Shown one piece after another: positions 1-9,655 of a stretch of 64,000 nt of DNA. How positions within the stretch are numbered: position 1 is the stretch's first letter; the number at the start of each line of letters is the position of its first letter. The notes under the pieces were generated by a model that was given only the letters and a program-made list of their open reading frames with translations, did no database searches and was not told where the DNA came from. The stretch is from Sinohyriopsis cumingii. Its lineage: Eukaryota; Mollusca; Bivalvia; Unionida; Unionidae. The position numbers were made by a program, and so were the translations under genes. The stretch lies in NCBI GenBank assembly GCA_028554795.2, contig CM068830.1, forward strand, positions 49,056,227 through 49,120,226, read 5' to 3'.

Positions 1-75
1 GGGAAAGTCTGCCGCCAGATGGGGACTCAATCTTAGAAGATACAAGATTGCCATAACATCGCCGCACACAAAAAC
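1..75 (+). pseudogene. Cassette gene A, 3' end only (cut by window edge)
   Basis: The first bases carry a coding-like block that matches the 3' end of the gene at 59,270-59,507 on the minus strand. Both encode a Ser-Leu-Pro-Pro-Asp-Gly-Asp run followed by Arg-Leu-Pro, and both run straight into a histone-type stem-loop with almost the same flanks. I do not recognise the protein. It is the last visible part of the first gene of the plus-strand cassette, and its promoter lies outside the window. Copy number and conserved order suggest a real gene family. Whether this copy is functional cannot be told from the fragment. Confidence 0.45.
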
Positions 76-91
76 AGCCCATTTCAGGGCT
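76..91 (+). terminator. Histone-type 3' stem-loop after gene A
   Basis: An AGCCC / GGGCT stem encloses an ATTTCA loop region. It is flanked 5' by AAAAC and 3' by ACCA, with a purine-rich CTAGAAAAAA about 12 nt downstream in the position of a histone downstream element. Replication-dependent histone mRNAs end this way (SLBP and U7 processing). The top stem pair is mismatched here but perfect in the sister copy at 59,251. Confidence 0.65.
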
Positions 92-158
92 ACCAGAATA
101 CTCTAGAAAAAACATACTAGTTCAATTGCCAATTGTATGTTAGTAAGTAAAGAAAATT

Positions 159-272
159 GAAGTGTGTCTATATGCACTTCATTTCTTTGTTTTATTTAAA
201 ATTAAGTTCGTCTATAAGCACTTCATTTCTTTGTTTTATGTATAAAAAAAGAAGTGTATCTATAAGCACTTC
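159..272 (+). promoter_or_regulatory. Three 22-bp palindromic operator-like repeats upstream of gene B
   Basis: The motif GAAGTG-N10-CACTTC, or close variants, occurs at 159-180, 203-224 and 251-272. Each is followed by a TTTCTTTGTTTTAT-like spacer where it is readable. The inner ten bases are also conserved (GTCTATAAG core). Two more copies lie at the same place in the inverted cassette (59,121-59,142 and 59,161-59,182). Half-sites of the form CACTT/AAGTG are known targets of NK2-class homeodomain and some T-box proteins, but that link is only a possibility. Position between stem-loop A and the TATA box of gene B suggests a regulatory array. Confidence 0.5.
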
Positions 273-424
273 ATTTCCGTAGGTTGTCAAATAGTCTGTT
301 TATGTTTGCAGTTAGTGTTTGTAAATAAACAAAGTGAGCGAGTGTTACATTTAGGTCCACCTGTTCCATGTTTTTGTGATAATATGGGTCTTGTAATGTT
401 TGGTAACAGGGGATGCTTTTCGTC

Positions 425-480
425 ACGTGCGCGCTTCACAAATATAAAGCGAATGCATTCATTCGTCTGGCTACATATCG
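425..480 (+). promoter_or_regulatory. Core promoter of gene B (TATA box and start region)
   Basis: An AAATATAAAG TATA-like box at 440-449 is followed about 20 bp later by GTCTGGCTAC and then a short leader to the ATG at 501. The inverted cassette has the same layout: TTTATAAAAGG, then GTCTGGCTAC, then the leader. Conservation of the TATA-to-start block in two diverged copies supports it as the real promoter. CACGTG lies at 424-429, just upstream. Confidence 0.5.
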
Positions 481-500
481 TTGACTCGGCAAAATTCAAT

Positions 501-626
501 ATGAGCAGGATTTCAAAACTCTTAGAACTCCAAATGCACCTGGAGTTTGCCAGACGTTTATTGGATGAGCTGGCTATGGAGGCCATATCAGAAAGTGCTA
601 GGATAGAGGAGGAGGAAGAGAAGTAG
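501..626 (+). CDS. Cassette gene B, small acidic coiled-coil protein
   Basis: The 41-residue frame starts at the ATG that follows the conserved TATA/GTCTGGCTAC promoter. That promoter fixes this start rather than an in-frame ATG at 306. The protein is a predicted amphipathic helix (KLLELQ, then ARRLLDELAMEA) with a Glu-rich tail. It aligns with the minus-strand copy at 58,737-58,904, which also has the exact block RRLLDELAMEA. Coding-like similarity to that copy continues to about 860, so the ancestral product was probably longer. No known domain is recognised. A SINE-rich minisatellite follows, and no stem-loop survives in this copy. Confidence 0.5.
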   Translation: MSRISKLLELQMHLEFARRLLDELAMEAISESARIEEEEEK

Positions 627-985
627 AAGAAAGAAGAGGAGAAGGAAAAGAAGCGAAGTATGCTGCCTCACCTCGTGCTAAGGTCTCTGTGTGAGGTGAA
701 GCCTGAGGACTCCTACACATCCAAAACCACCACGACAACCAGTACCAGAACCGCAGCCATTACCAGCACCACAACTTCATCATCCACGGGTGTGGCATAG
801 GAGAATTAGGGAAGTCTTCACTATTTCACAAAGTGAAAACTGAGATGATGAGACTAATATGTGTGTGTATGTGTGCGTATGTTTGTGTGGATAGTAGATA
901 TTGTGTTTTTTTTTTCTTCTTCCCGTTTGTGGATATTAGATTTTGGGGTTATGCGTTCGCGTACGTTTGTGTGGATAGTAGAGTG

Positions 986-1305
986 TGAGTGTGTGTGATT
1001 AGGATTTTTAACGTAGCTTTAACAATTTTTCAGTCATATCCTTTCTATGTCTGCAATGTGGCAGTTTATGTTGATTTCTAGCACTTGGTCATCATGCCTC
1101 AGACATGTAGCATGATGTCCCATCCAGTCACATTATCGTGACACCAGGCGGACCAGTCCTAACACTAACATCTTAATGCTGAGCGCCTAGCGAGGCAACT
1201 GATAGTACCATTTTTGTAAGTCTTTCGTTTGACTCGGCCGAGGATGAAACCCACGACCTTCCGCTTCCGAGGCGGAGACTCTAACCATTAGGGCACCAAA
1301 GCGGT
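986..1305 (-). mobile_element. tRNA-derived SINE with (CA)n tail (family 1)
   Basis: This matches the SINE at 7,912-8,244 in reverse orientation. The tRNA-like head (A- and B-box region, read on the minus strand) lies near 1,240-1,305 and the GT-rich tail near 986-1,000. A direct repeat GATAGTAGAGTG at 974-985 and 1,306-1,317 is a 12-bp target-site duplication. Confidence 0.8.
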
Positions 1306-1420
1306 GATAGTAGAGTGCGTGTTTCTATGCGTTCGCGTACATTTGTGTGGATATTATATTTTGGGTTTCTGTTTTCCTTCCCTTCTGCGTGGATAGTATA
1401 ATTGGTTTTTTTGTAAATGT

Positions 1421-1566
1421 GTGTGTGTGTGTGTGTGTGTGTGCGTGCGTTTAGGAATTTTAACATAGCTTTAACAATTTATCAGTCATATCGCTACGAT
1501 GTCGGCAGTGTGGCAGTTTATAGTGATGCCTAGCAGTGTGGCATCGTGCCCCAGACATGCAGACTT
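1421..1566 (-). mobile_element. 5'-truncated SINE, family 1, with (GT)n tail
   Basis: A (GT)n run is followed by the body of the same SINE (TAGCTTTAACAATTTATCAG, then GTGGCAGTTTATAGTGATG). The match stops near 1,566, so the tRNA-like head is missing. It lies in the same minisatellite as the full copy at 986-1,305. Confidence 0.7.
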
Positions 1567-1744
1567 GGGGTTTGTATGTGTTCGCGTACGTTGTGTTGAT
1601 AGTAGGTAATATGTGAAGTGAGTGTAATGGATGTTTTCCTTCACGTCCTTGCTTGACACATCTAAATTGAAGCGGCCGTCATTCGCAAAGAAGTCAGAGG
1701 AGGAAGAAAAAGAAGGCCGACATCGACTTTCAAATTGCCTTCTT

Positions 1745-2340
1745 TAATGAGGTTCTTCATTTGGTTTATTATGTTCACTTTTGATAAAAGCTCTCTCCAC
1801 AAAATCCTAATTTGATCCTTTGATTACCACCATCAAAATTTAAAACCCCAGAAAACTAACAGGACACAAAAGTATATAGGGTACCTGATACCCAGTGATT
1901 GACACCATTTAAAAGGTTAAAAGTACACTATGTACACAAAATTCCAATCTTTCGTTAAAATAGTAAAGGAAATTATAAACTCATAAAACTGGAAAATTAC
2001 ACAGGTGGCTCACACATTATTGCTAAAGTAAGTGTCCAATAGCAAAACTAGACTAAAATTTGATCGTACGAGTCTCAGCGTTCCAGGGCGTACCAACATC
2101 CAATGGCTTGCAGAGTCACCGAGGTCCCTTTCCTCTTTGCCTCGCCTAGACATGTCCAAAAACTCAAAAGTAAGGAGTACGACATTTACACATAAAAACG
2201 GGGTTGTGTTGGCACCATACCCACATCCCCGACTAATTAAGAATCCTGACCTTCAGGACTTAACCGGTCGCGAAAGCACTAGATGCATAGGTGACCTTAA
2301 TTTTATTATCATCATCATCATTCGCGCAATATTCGATGTA
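1745..2340 (+). promoter_or_regulatory. R1 upstream segment, partial copy
   Basis: The segment begins with the ATTGCC...TTCATTTGGTT block that opens R1 elsewhere. It then has ACCACCATCAAAATT and the marker GGTGGCTCACACATTATTG near 2,005. The middle of R1 (the GTGGAAC...TTCCACCC and CCAAT blocks) is absent. An altered version of the R1 3' end (ATCATCATCATTCGCGC) is seen near 2,310-2,330. It sits where R1 precedes gene E. Confidence 0.55.
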
Positions 2341-2935
2341 TTCATTCATTCATCATTCATTCCATTCAGCAAGAGGACGTCGACCAGGCAACATCGGGGA
2401 GCACTCTGTCCTGTCGTCCGCGTGGCGGCTATGAGATTTACGGCGAAGATAGGGGATAATTATGAGCCACCAGCCAAACATGGACTATTTGTTTGCCTGG
2501 GACAGCCAAGAATAGTGCAGGGGCACCCTAGGTGATGTCTAAATCAATTAACCGGAGTGCCGACTATTATACGAAAGAGGAAGAGATAGGAGCAAAAAAG
2601 GGAGCGTGGCAAATATAAATGTGCAAGTCGCTCGCGGAAAACTGTCTACTTACCTTGTCGGGTCTACAAAGATAAAAGAGCTGGGACTTTATTTGGTGTT
2701 ATTAGCACAGTATTAACGCTGCGACTGAAAAGTATCATGACTGGGAAAACATGGGAGATTTTGTTTGAAGAGGCCACTTCGTGCTGCCCACAAGTGAAGA
2801 ACATGCCAGACCATGTACCAGTGGAGGCCATATCCGGACAAGCTGAGACATTCCAGAAACTCAAGATGTATTGCCGAGTTACTTTCAAGGTTGTCTGGTT
2901 GAATAATCCTGATTCTCATTTTGGCTAGAAAACCT
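2341..2935 (+). pseudogene. Cassette gene E remnant between two R1 segments
   Basis: By position this is a transcription unit of the cassette, bounded by R1 on both sides. The clearest open stretch is 2,737-2,928, with an in-frame ATG and 63 codons, which ends just before the next R1. No domain is recognised and no clear histone-type stem-loop is visible at its end. The unit in the same place in the inverted cassette (gene F, 57,030-57,545) does not align convincingly by eye, so the two may be different genes or very diverged. Confidence 0.35.
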
Positions 2936-3517
2936 ATTGAATAATATCTATTTTAACAACAAACCTAATTTGATTTGTTTCGTTACCGCCATCAAAATTG
3001 CATTCTCTTATTTTTTCTTATGTGTGATACAAACTATTTATAAGTCATTTCGACTTTATTGACATCCATTGCCGGCTTGCCGAGCTCCTTGCCTTCCTTT
3101 CCTCACTCGGACATCGTACATTGACGGAGATGTGGAACCATTTCCACCCGTCAAAAACCAGGTGTCCCGACCAATCCCAGTGGACGTTACATACTGATTG
3201 GGTCGACACCTGGTGCGTTCAATCGCAGACTCAAATCCATCATTTTACCATGAGTGCGTGTTGGATTCATTCCCACTCATGATGGCCGTTCATTCGGGTC
3301 GTTATTAACTTGTTAGTCAAATGATCTGCAGGCCAAACTAACTAGTGCTTTTTGAACACATAAATGCCTGGGGGATGAGGCACTAATTCCTTCCCCCAGG
3401 ATCAATTAATCAGCCACCTTTGCTGGCATTAAATAGTCGTGCATGCCCTGACGGGCGAAAACGATATTCTAATTAGTCAGTCAGTCATTCGTGCCATTCT
3501 ACACGGAATAAACCAAG
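2936..3517 (+). promoter_or_regulatory. R1 upstream segment of gene D-like unit
   Basis: The copy is readable in order: ACCGCCATCAAAATTGCATT, GTGATACAAACTATTTATAA, GACGGAGATGTGGAACCATT, TTCCACCCGTCAAAAACCAG, GACCAATCCCAGTGGACGTT (a CCAAT-type box), CACTCATGATGGCC, then CTGGGGGATGAGGCACTAAT and a short leader to the ATG at 3,518. It lacks the GGTGGCTCACACATTATTG block of other copies. The same blocks in the same order occur at 29,030-29,840, 45,890-46,650 and 57,010-56,230 (minus). Confidence 0.7.
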
Positions 3518-3897
3518 ATGGTTTCAAATCAGATCGACGTCATAAAAATGTTACAAGAGGCAATATATATATCTGGGAATAGTGGAGGATTTCGTGATGA
3601 AGTTGGAGTATGGTGTTTATACCATCCACAGGGCTTAGATGGAGACTAACAGTGTAAAGAAGACGAAGGAAAGATTGAGAGAGCTGTTGAAAAAAGTAAA
3701 GGAGATCAAGGAGGATGAAGAAGACAGAATTTTAGGATGAGAGCCTCGAATGAGAAAATTGAAAAAGAGGAAGAAAATGAAGAGAAAAAAAAAAAAAAGA
3801 TGAGGGGGAGGAGGAGAAACAAAAGGAGAAAGAGACGAACAAAAAAATGAATGTAGGAGAGAAAATAAGAAGTTGGTGGAGAAAAAGAAGAGAATAG
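3518..3897 (+). pseudogene. Cassette gene D copy, Lys/Glu-rich coiled-coil protein
   Basis: An ATG follows the R1 leader (GAATAAACCAAGATGG, nearly identical to the leader of gene D at 56,213). The region is very rich in GAA/AAG/AGG codons, as expected for a Lys/Glu coiled coil. It ends with a Glu-Lys-Ile-Arg-Ser-Trp-Trp-Arg block that matches Glu-Lys-Val-Arg-Thr-Trp-Trp-Lys at the end of the 55,610-56,213 copy. The histone-type stem-loop follows about 27 nt after that block. No named family is recognised. The copy looks decayed, because no single frame spans it. Confidence 0.45.
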
Positions 3898-3924
3898 AAG
3901 ACAAACATGAAGAAGAAACCCAAA

Positions 3925-3940
3925 GGCCCTTTTATGGGAC
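3925..3940 (+). terminator. Degenerate histone-type stem-loop after gene D copy
   Basis: CCCAAAGGCCCTTTTATGGG followed by ACACTCATATG matches the canonical stem-loop region of gene D at 55,583-55,598, where the 5' flank CCCAAA and the 3' flank ACTCATATG are the same. The 3' arm is imperfect. Confidence 0.5.
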
Positions 3941-4400
3941 ACTCATATGCCTCCAAAAAATATTTATACTCTTTGACACACGTGTTTGATGTTCATCAGT
4001 CTATGTATGCATGCATGTTGTATGTGTTATATATGTATACGCCTATATCTATATTGTATTTGTCTCTCCCAGCCCTTGCTACATTGTTACCAAGCTCCAG
4101 TACCGTGACGTAACCCCTCTCGAATTCATATTGACCCATAGACAGTCCCTAACCATTGTCACTGTACATTCCTGTTAAATTCCCATTGACCCTAGAGTAT
4201 CCCACCCACGTTAAATTCCCATAGACCCTAAACGTTCCCACGGGATTTTTGACTGCGATTTCCATAGACCCTATAGAAGCCCACTATACTACTCGCACAC
4301 CATCGCTTTCTTCAAACCTTACTTTCCCATATATACTCTTCTTTACTACAAGGCAGTGTCAGTTATGCGTGCGATCGCCCACGTTGACTTGGCATACACC

Positions 4401-4726
4401 GTGTGTGTGTGTGTGTGTGCGTGTGTGTGAGATTTAGATTTTTAAAGTAGCTTTAATAATTTTCCAGACATATCGCTACGATGTCTACAGTGTGACAGTT
4501 TATAGTGATGTCTAGCACTGGGGCATCATGCCGCAGACATGTAGCATGATGTCCCACCCAGTCACATTATCCTGACACCAGACCGACCAGTCCCAACACT
4601 AACCTCTTAAGCGAGGAAACTGTTAGTGCCATTTTTAAAAGTATTTGGTATGTCACAGCCGGGGTTTGAATCCGCGACCTCCCACATCCGAGGCGGACAC
4701 TCCAGCCACTAGGGCACTAGAGCGGT
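4401..4726 (-). mobile_element. tRNA-derived SINE, family 1, full length
   Basis: A (GT)n tail at 4,401-4,430 is followed by the family 1 body and then the tRNA-like head at 4,660-4,726. The direct repeat CATACACCG at 4,393-4,401 and 4,727-4,735 is the likely target-site duplication. Confidence 0.75.
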
Positions 4727-4739
4727 CATACACCGGGTA

Positions 4740-5740
4740 GCATGGTTTAAAACAAATTTATACACATGCTGACTATTTGTTATTATAAATTTTTGCTGTT
4801 TGTCTTGAAAATGAAAAACACATAGGGTAAACCTACCTCTTTAGCAAAGCTAGGTCAGGGTGAAAGGTGAATACGAGCCTTCACCAATCACGCAGTTCAG
4901 TGATAACGTGTTTTGTATCTACCGATCATAACGCAAGATGACTGTGACTTCATCTCTGATGGATTGGGGTGAATATTTGTACCCGGACTGACAGTATTTC
5001 TAATGTGGTTGTGGTAAGTTTTATTCCACCCATGGTTTCTTCTATTCCAGAGAATGAATTGGACTTGGATTATGAGTTTTTGCGACTTTTTATCGTCGCA
5101 TACATTTTTTAAACGGATAATAAATGTCTAAAATATAAAAGAAAACTATTTATATAATTACGATATTTTTATGCACATGTGTTATGCTTGTTTCAATGAC
5201 TGATCTGCACCTCTGAAATCCTTCATCTTGTATTTGTCTCGTACAAACATAACTAATATTTTGGGACCACTGGGTCATTTGTCGTCGGCAGGATGGATGG
5301 TTCTAGAGTAAAACAAATATTGGACAAATCTTGTATGCTTGCTGAGATTTTTTTACACGTACTGCATCAACAAACATGTGAAATATAAGTCAATAAAATA
5401 ATTTACATTTTGTAAACAACAGTCCTCTTGAAAGTTTATCGTAGGCAAGGTGGAGGGAATTCTGTTAATTCCTCTACAGTTCACAATACTGCAAGAGTGT
5501 AAAATGAGATTCTCCTAGTATATGTTATTTGACAGATGTGTGATCGCCCCACTATATGTGCACGACACACAAGTCAATGAAATATAAATTTAGTCTTTCA
5601 GAAAGTGTTAACCCCAGAGACATGTCTTTGAAAAACAGAAAACAAAATCAAGTATCAGGGTAGCTAGAAAATACTTTCTTTGAGATTGACCTTCTGATGT
5701 ATATGGATTTACCACGCCATCCTAATGTACACAGTGCTCT
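4740..5740. other. AT-rich stretch without recognisable gene
   Basis: No coding frame with family similarity, no repeat boundary and no RNA gene were seen. Confidence 0.4.
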
Positions 5741-5830
5741 CTCTCCCATCTCTCTTTGTCTGTCTGTCTGTCTGTCTGTCTCTTTCTCTCTCTCTCTCTC
5801 TGTCTGTCTGTCTGTCTCTCTCTCACTCTC
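5740..5830. repeat. (TCTG)n/(TC)n microsatellite
   Basis: Runs of TCTG and TC units extend from about 5,740 to 5,830. The apparent Leu/Ser/Val-rich reading frames across it are products of the repeat. No gene is seen from here to about 6,390. Confidence 0.8.
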
Positions 5831-7911
5831 CCCGGTCCCGGTTTGTCATTGCCTAAATGGCTGGAGGCTGCGTTTCCGAATTTATTGTACATCTGTTGTA
5901 TTATGATGTCCATCATGTTTTGCTGTTCATTTTGGTATGTGCTTTGCCATTCGCTTGTTTTGGGAGCCAGTACTGTCGGATTTGTTTCCAGTAGGGTGAT
6001 TCTGCTCATCAGCCCGCCATATCAGAATATATGTCCACCACGTGTGGTCCTATTATTCAGAGCTATAGTCGAGATTCACTGTGCACCATAAAAAACAACA
6101 ACAAAAAACAAACCCATCTACTTTGCGTCTCAATCAGCATTGTGCCCTGAATTTAAAACTTTCAGACCAAATTCATTTTCTTCATCAATGAAATGCACCC
6201 GACCAAATAGAAATAACTCTCTTATATGATCAGTATACCGGAAACAGACTGGCTCATAAATCACAGATATTCCTCCTTCCTTAACTGATTTGGCTGCCTT
6301 TCGACAGTGTTTTCAACACCTCAATCACATGTTACGTTAACATTAAGAACTTCATACAAACGTCTCTTCTACCATCATCTTCTAGTCCCCGAAACTACTA
6401 TGTATTGTATCATTTTATGCCCAATCAGTTGGAACGCCAGAAAACGAACAGAAATCTGCAATTTTATCATCGACATTTTATTTTGAATGAGACCTGGTTT
6501 AATACATCGGGAGATCAGGAGAAATGTTCCGATTAGACATCCGACGGCTGAATGATCAAGTTACTTCGCAGCCGGTCACAGGGAGGAGGTATTGGCTGTC
6601 ATTGCTAAGAACACCATTTTCTTTTGTCTCACGCTCACATCCAGGTTCAGTTTTGAACATACATCTTTTGAGCTCGCTCAAACAACTTTAACACTGCAGA
6701 CACGTTTAATCCATTTGTATGCCTCTATCGCCCACCACCTAGCCGAAACAAAAACGAACTGGTTATCAGTGTATCGAACAATTCCCTTCCCCTCTTGAAT
6801 TTTGTAATTCCACCAAAAGCAGCTTAATGATTCTAGGAGATTTCAACTTCCATTTATACTGCACTTCAAACACACACTTCAAATCTCATACTATATTCAC
6901 CTATTCAACATGGCACAGTCTGTTAGCATACCAACACACAGATGTGGCCACATAAAAGACTGGATTGTGTATAGACGTAACGATGCTATTCGGAGATCCA
7001 CTACTGTTTCATATGAACTTGCATCAGACAACCTATGCATCATGTGCCACCTTGATCCGTCTGTCCCTGACCCATCACTTGTTAACACTTCAAAACATAA
7101 CATCAGCTTGATTAACAGAACTCAGCTAATAAACAACATTAGTTCATACCTAAAAACTGTAAATAGTTCCACCGCTGACCAACACATTGTCCTGTACTCA
7201 ATGATTGATGCGTGCCCCTACAACCTGGATTCGAGTCTAAGTGAAGAATCATGTTCCATGGTATAGCCGCATAAGCAGCAAGCTGTATGACTCCAAGAGG
7301 GAACAATGGCTGTCATCCTGTCTGGCAGTACATAAGCAGATTTACAAAGCTGCTACAAGGAATGTTACAAATATAATTCATTCCACAAAATCCACATAAA
7401 TCAATACCAAAATTACCGGAAGTACCAGCTGCAAGCAGTATTCTATATCACGAACAAATTATTTGCGAGGAACAAATCTACACCATTTCCAACTACATCT
7501 TCCCCAGACAGTCCACCAGATCAGTTTGCTAATTTATTCTGTGACAAAGTGAAAACTTTCAGAGATCAACATGACTGCATCGTACATCCTGATCCATGCT
7601 TACCTTACAGCTATGGTACAGAATTTCAATAACTACCATTCACAACATTTCAGCCTATCTGTACGGATTTTCTACGAATAGTCCTAAAGAAGCATGCCCT
7701 TAAGTCATGCGACCTTAATCCAGTTCCTGCATCACTGTTTTTTATTAGTGTTTGGATACTATACTGCATGCTCTGACTGACGTCATACATTTCTTGATGC
7801 TGGTGTTCTTCCGTCTCTTTTTAAAACCAATATTGTAAAGCACCTTTTGAAAAACCCAAACCTTGACCCCAAGGACTTAAAAAACTATTGCTCTGTTCTA
7901 ACCTCTCATTC

Positions 7912-8203
7912 GTACACTCCGGTGGCCTAGGGGTTAGAACGTCCGCCTCGGATGAGGGAGGTCGTAGGTTTGATCATAACAAAGACTTATAAAAATGGTA
8001 CTAACAGCTGCCTCCCTCGGGGCTCAGCATTAGTGTTACGACTGGTCGGCCTGGTATCAGGATAACGTGACTGGGTGGGACATCATACTACATGTCTGCG
8101 GCATGATGCCCCAGTGCTAGACATCACCATAAACTGCCACGTTGCAGACATCGTACCGATATGACTGATTTTGTTTTAAAAAAAACTATGTTGAAAATCC
8201 AAA

Positions 8204-8244
<41 letters not shown>
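7912..8244 (+). mobile_element. tRNA-derived SINE, family 1, nested in the LINE
   Basis: The 333-bp element starts with a tRNA-like head. The A box is GTGGCCTAGGGGTTA and the B box is GTAGGTTTGATC. A body and a (CA)n tail follow. A perfect 14-bp target-site duplication, CTAACCTCTCATTC, lies at 7,898-7,911 and 8,245-8,258, in the middle of the CR1-like RT start. This copy defines the ends of the family: the tail is the CA microsatellite itself. Confidence 0.9.
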
Positions 8245-8248
<4 letters not shown>

Positions 8249-8814
8249 CCTCTCATTCATGTCAAAAGTCTTAGAAAAAGTTGTACTGATTCAAATAGCA
8301 TGCATCACTCAAATTTACATAATCTCTTCAGTAATTTCTAGTCCGCGTATCGTCATTGTCACACCAATGAAAGTGTTCGCAGCAGAATCAAGAAACAAAA
8401 TCACTTCTCTGTATTACATTTCATTGACTTCATCTGGTCCGAAATACATCTGATCTCATCCATGTTTACACTCCTGCTAGACGTCTGCGCTCATCTGACA
8501 CCAGTATTCCCATGGTAAAAGCCAAGTAAGATGGACAACATTCATTTTCGTATCAAGGTCCATCTACTTGGAATGAACTGCCTCTTGATCTTAACGAGGC
8601 CATGATCACATTCTAGAGTGCTCTCAAGACACATCGTTTCAACCAGCAATAATAAATTTGACAGTCATCCATTAGTCATTATTTTTAGATTGAAACTGTA
8701 TTGTAAACTCATTTTGTGGTTTTAGGTTATTAACTGTTCTTAAGCCTTTGTGTGTTCACTTGATGTTTAAAAGCGCTTAAGAGTTTTTGTTTTAAAAAAG
8801 CGCTCTTAGAAGTC

Positions 8815-8820
8815 ATCGTC

Positions 8821-8886
<66 letters not shown>
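8815..8886. repeat. (ATT)n then (GTT)n tail of the LINE
   Basis: About twelve ATT units change into about eight GTT units, directly after the LINE 3' end. Confidence 0.85.
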
Positions 8887-9469
8887 AAGAAGACGAACTT
8901 GGGGAGATAACAATGTGCCTGAATAATATGCAATAAGAAGACGCTATAATGCAATTGTGTTCATTTTAGAGCAGGCAATTTTAACAGTAAATGCTGTTGT
9001 AAACTTTGAAATGTACCCTTTTTTTATCAAAATATGTTGTGACATTTTAATATAAGTCTGCTGTGAATATAAACCATTTAGACTTGGAACGATGTATTAG
9101 TTAGACGATATGCGATATGCACAACGAGGATACCAGATGTATCACAGACTGGAGCGACTAGGAGGGCATTGTTAGAGAAATCGGACGCGTATTGGCGCCA
9201 GCGTTGTTTCTGTCAGTACCTGTCGAATCCCGCACCCTGCAATATCAATGGTATAACACAAGAGAAGATTATCTAAATGAGTGCGACTTTTTTTCCGAGT
9301 TTTATTTCTCAAACTTTTTTTCTGGGTTACATCCATTTTGTATCTCTCTTCACGGCATCTTGATTTCTATGATTTAATGGTGCTTAATATATCCAGAAAA
9401 ATTTAGCCAATCGGTTTCGATAGCTCAGGTTATAATACCTTCTCTTTCAAATCTCTCATCAACTTTCAT
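8887..9469. other. No gene seen
   Basis: Unique AT-rich sequence; nothing recognisable apart from short random frames. Confidence 0.4.
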
Positions 9470-9482
9470 CTGTACATTTACG

Positions 9483-9642
9483 CGGCTAACGTGGGTATGT
9501 GAAAAAGCTTGCCAGTAGCTCCTCGTGCGTCGGTGGTTCTACCCGGGATTTTCCATGGTTCTTCCTCCACGTGTTCTTCCGGCCGCCATGTATAGCCTAT
9601 CGTGTGCTGAAATGGCGTTAAACCCTACAACAACAACAACAA
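9483..9642 (+). mobile_element. 160-bp SINE-like element with CAACA tail (family 2)
   Basis: The element opens CGGCTAACGTGGGTATGTG and contains GGTGGTTCTACCC, which resembles a Pol III B box. It ends GGCGTTAAACCCTACAACAA with further CAA units. A perfect 13-bp target-site duplication, CTGTACATTTACG, flanks it at 9,470-9,482 and 9,643-9,655. A second copy is at 54,706-54,868. Confidence 0.85.
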
Positions 9643-9655
9643 CTGTACATTTACG

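Larger units (their letters stand above)
865..1620. repeat. Degenerate minisatellite (TGTGGATAGTA family), host of two SINE insertions
   Basis: About 45-bp units contain TGTGGATAGTA followed by T-rich and CCTTCCC-like stretches (near 890, 925, 970, 1345 and 1390). Some also carry GTTCGCGTACGTTTGTG. The same minisatellite lies between gene B and the next unit in the inverted cassette (57,960-58,280), so it belonged to the cassette before duplication. One full SINE and one truncated SINE are inserted in it. Confidence 0.65.
6390..8886 (+). mobile_element. Decayed CR1/L2-group LINE with internal deletion
   Basis: Endonuclease-like sequence starts near 6,400 (a block ending NETWF near 6,490-6,510), then LAVIAKN near 6,600. 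A conserved linker follows at 6,910-7,250 (SVSIPTHRCGHIKDWIV, ISLINRTQLINNISS). Start-of-RT text lies at 7,690-7,900 (LFKTNIVKHLLKNPNLDP, DLKNYCSVLTS) and resumes after a SINE with SKVLEKVV. The RT core is missing, and C-terminal text (WNELPLDLNEA, HRFNQ) resumes near 8,480-8,650. The 3' end has AAAAAAGCGCTCTTAGAAGTC and an (ATT)n/(GTT)n tail, as is usual for CR1/L2 relatives. Several frameshifts and stops show that it is dead. Confidence 0.8.

Noticed and set aside
2032-2535. 167-codon frame as a gene
   Set aside because: Its first half is R1 sequence that is non-coding in all other copies, so the opening is incidental.
5722-6009. Arg/Glu/Gln-rich frame across the TCTG repeat
   Set aside because: Composition comes from the microsatellite.
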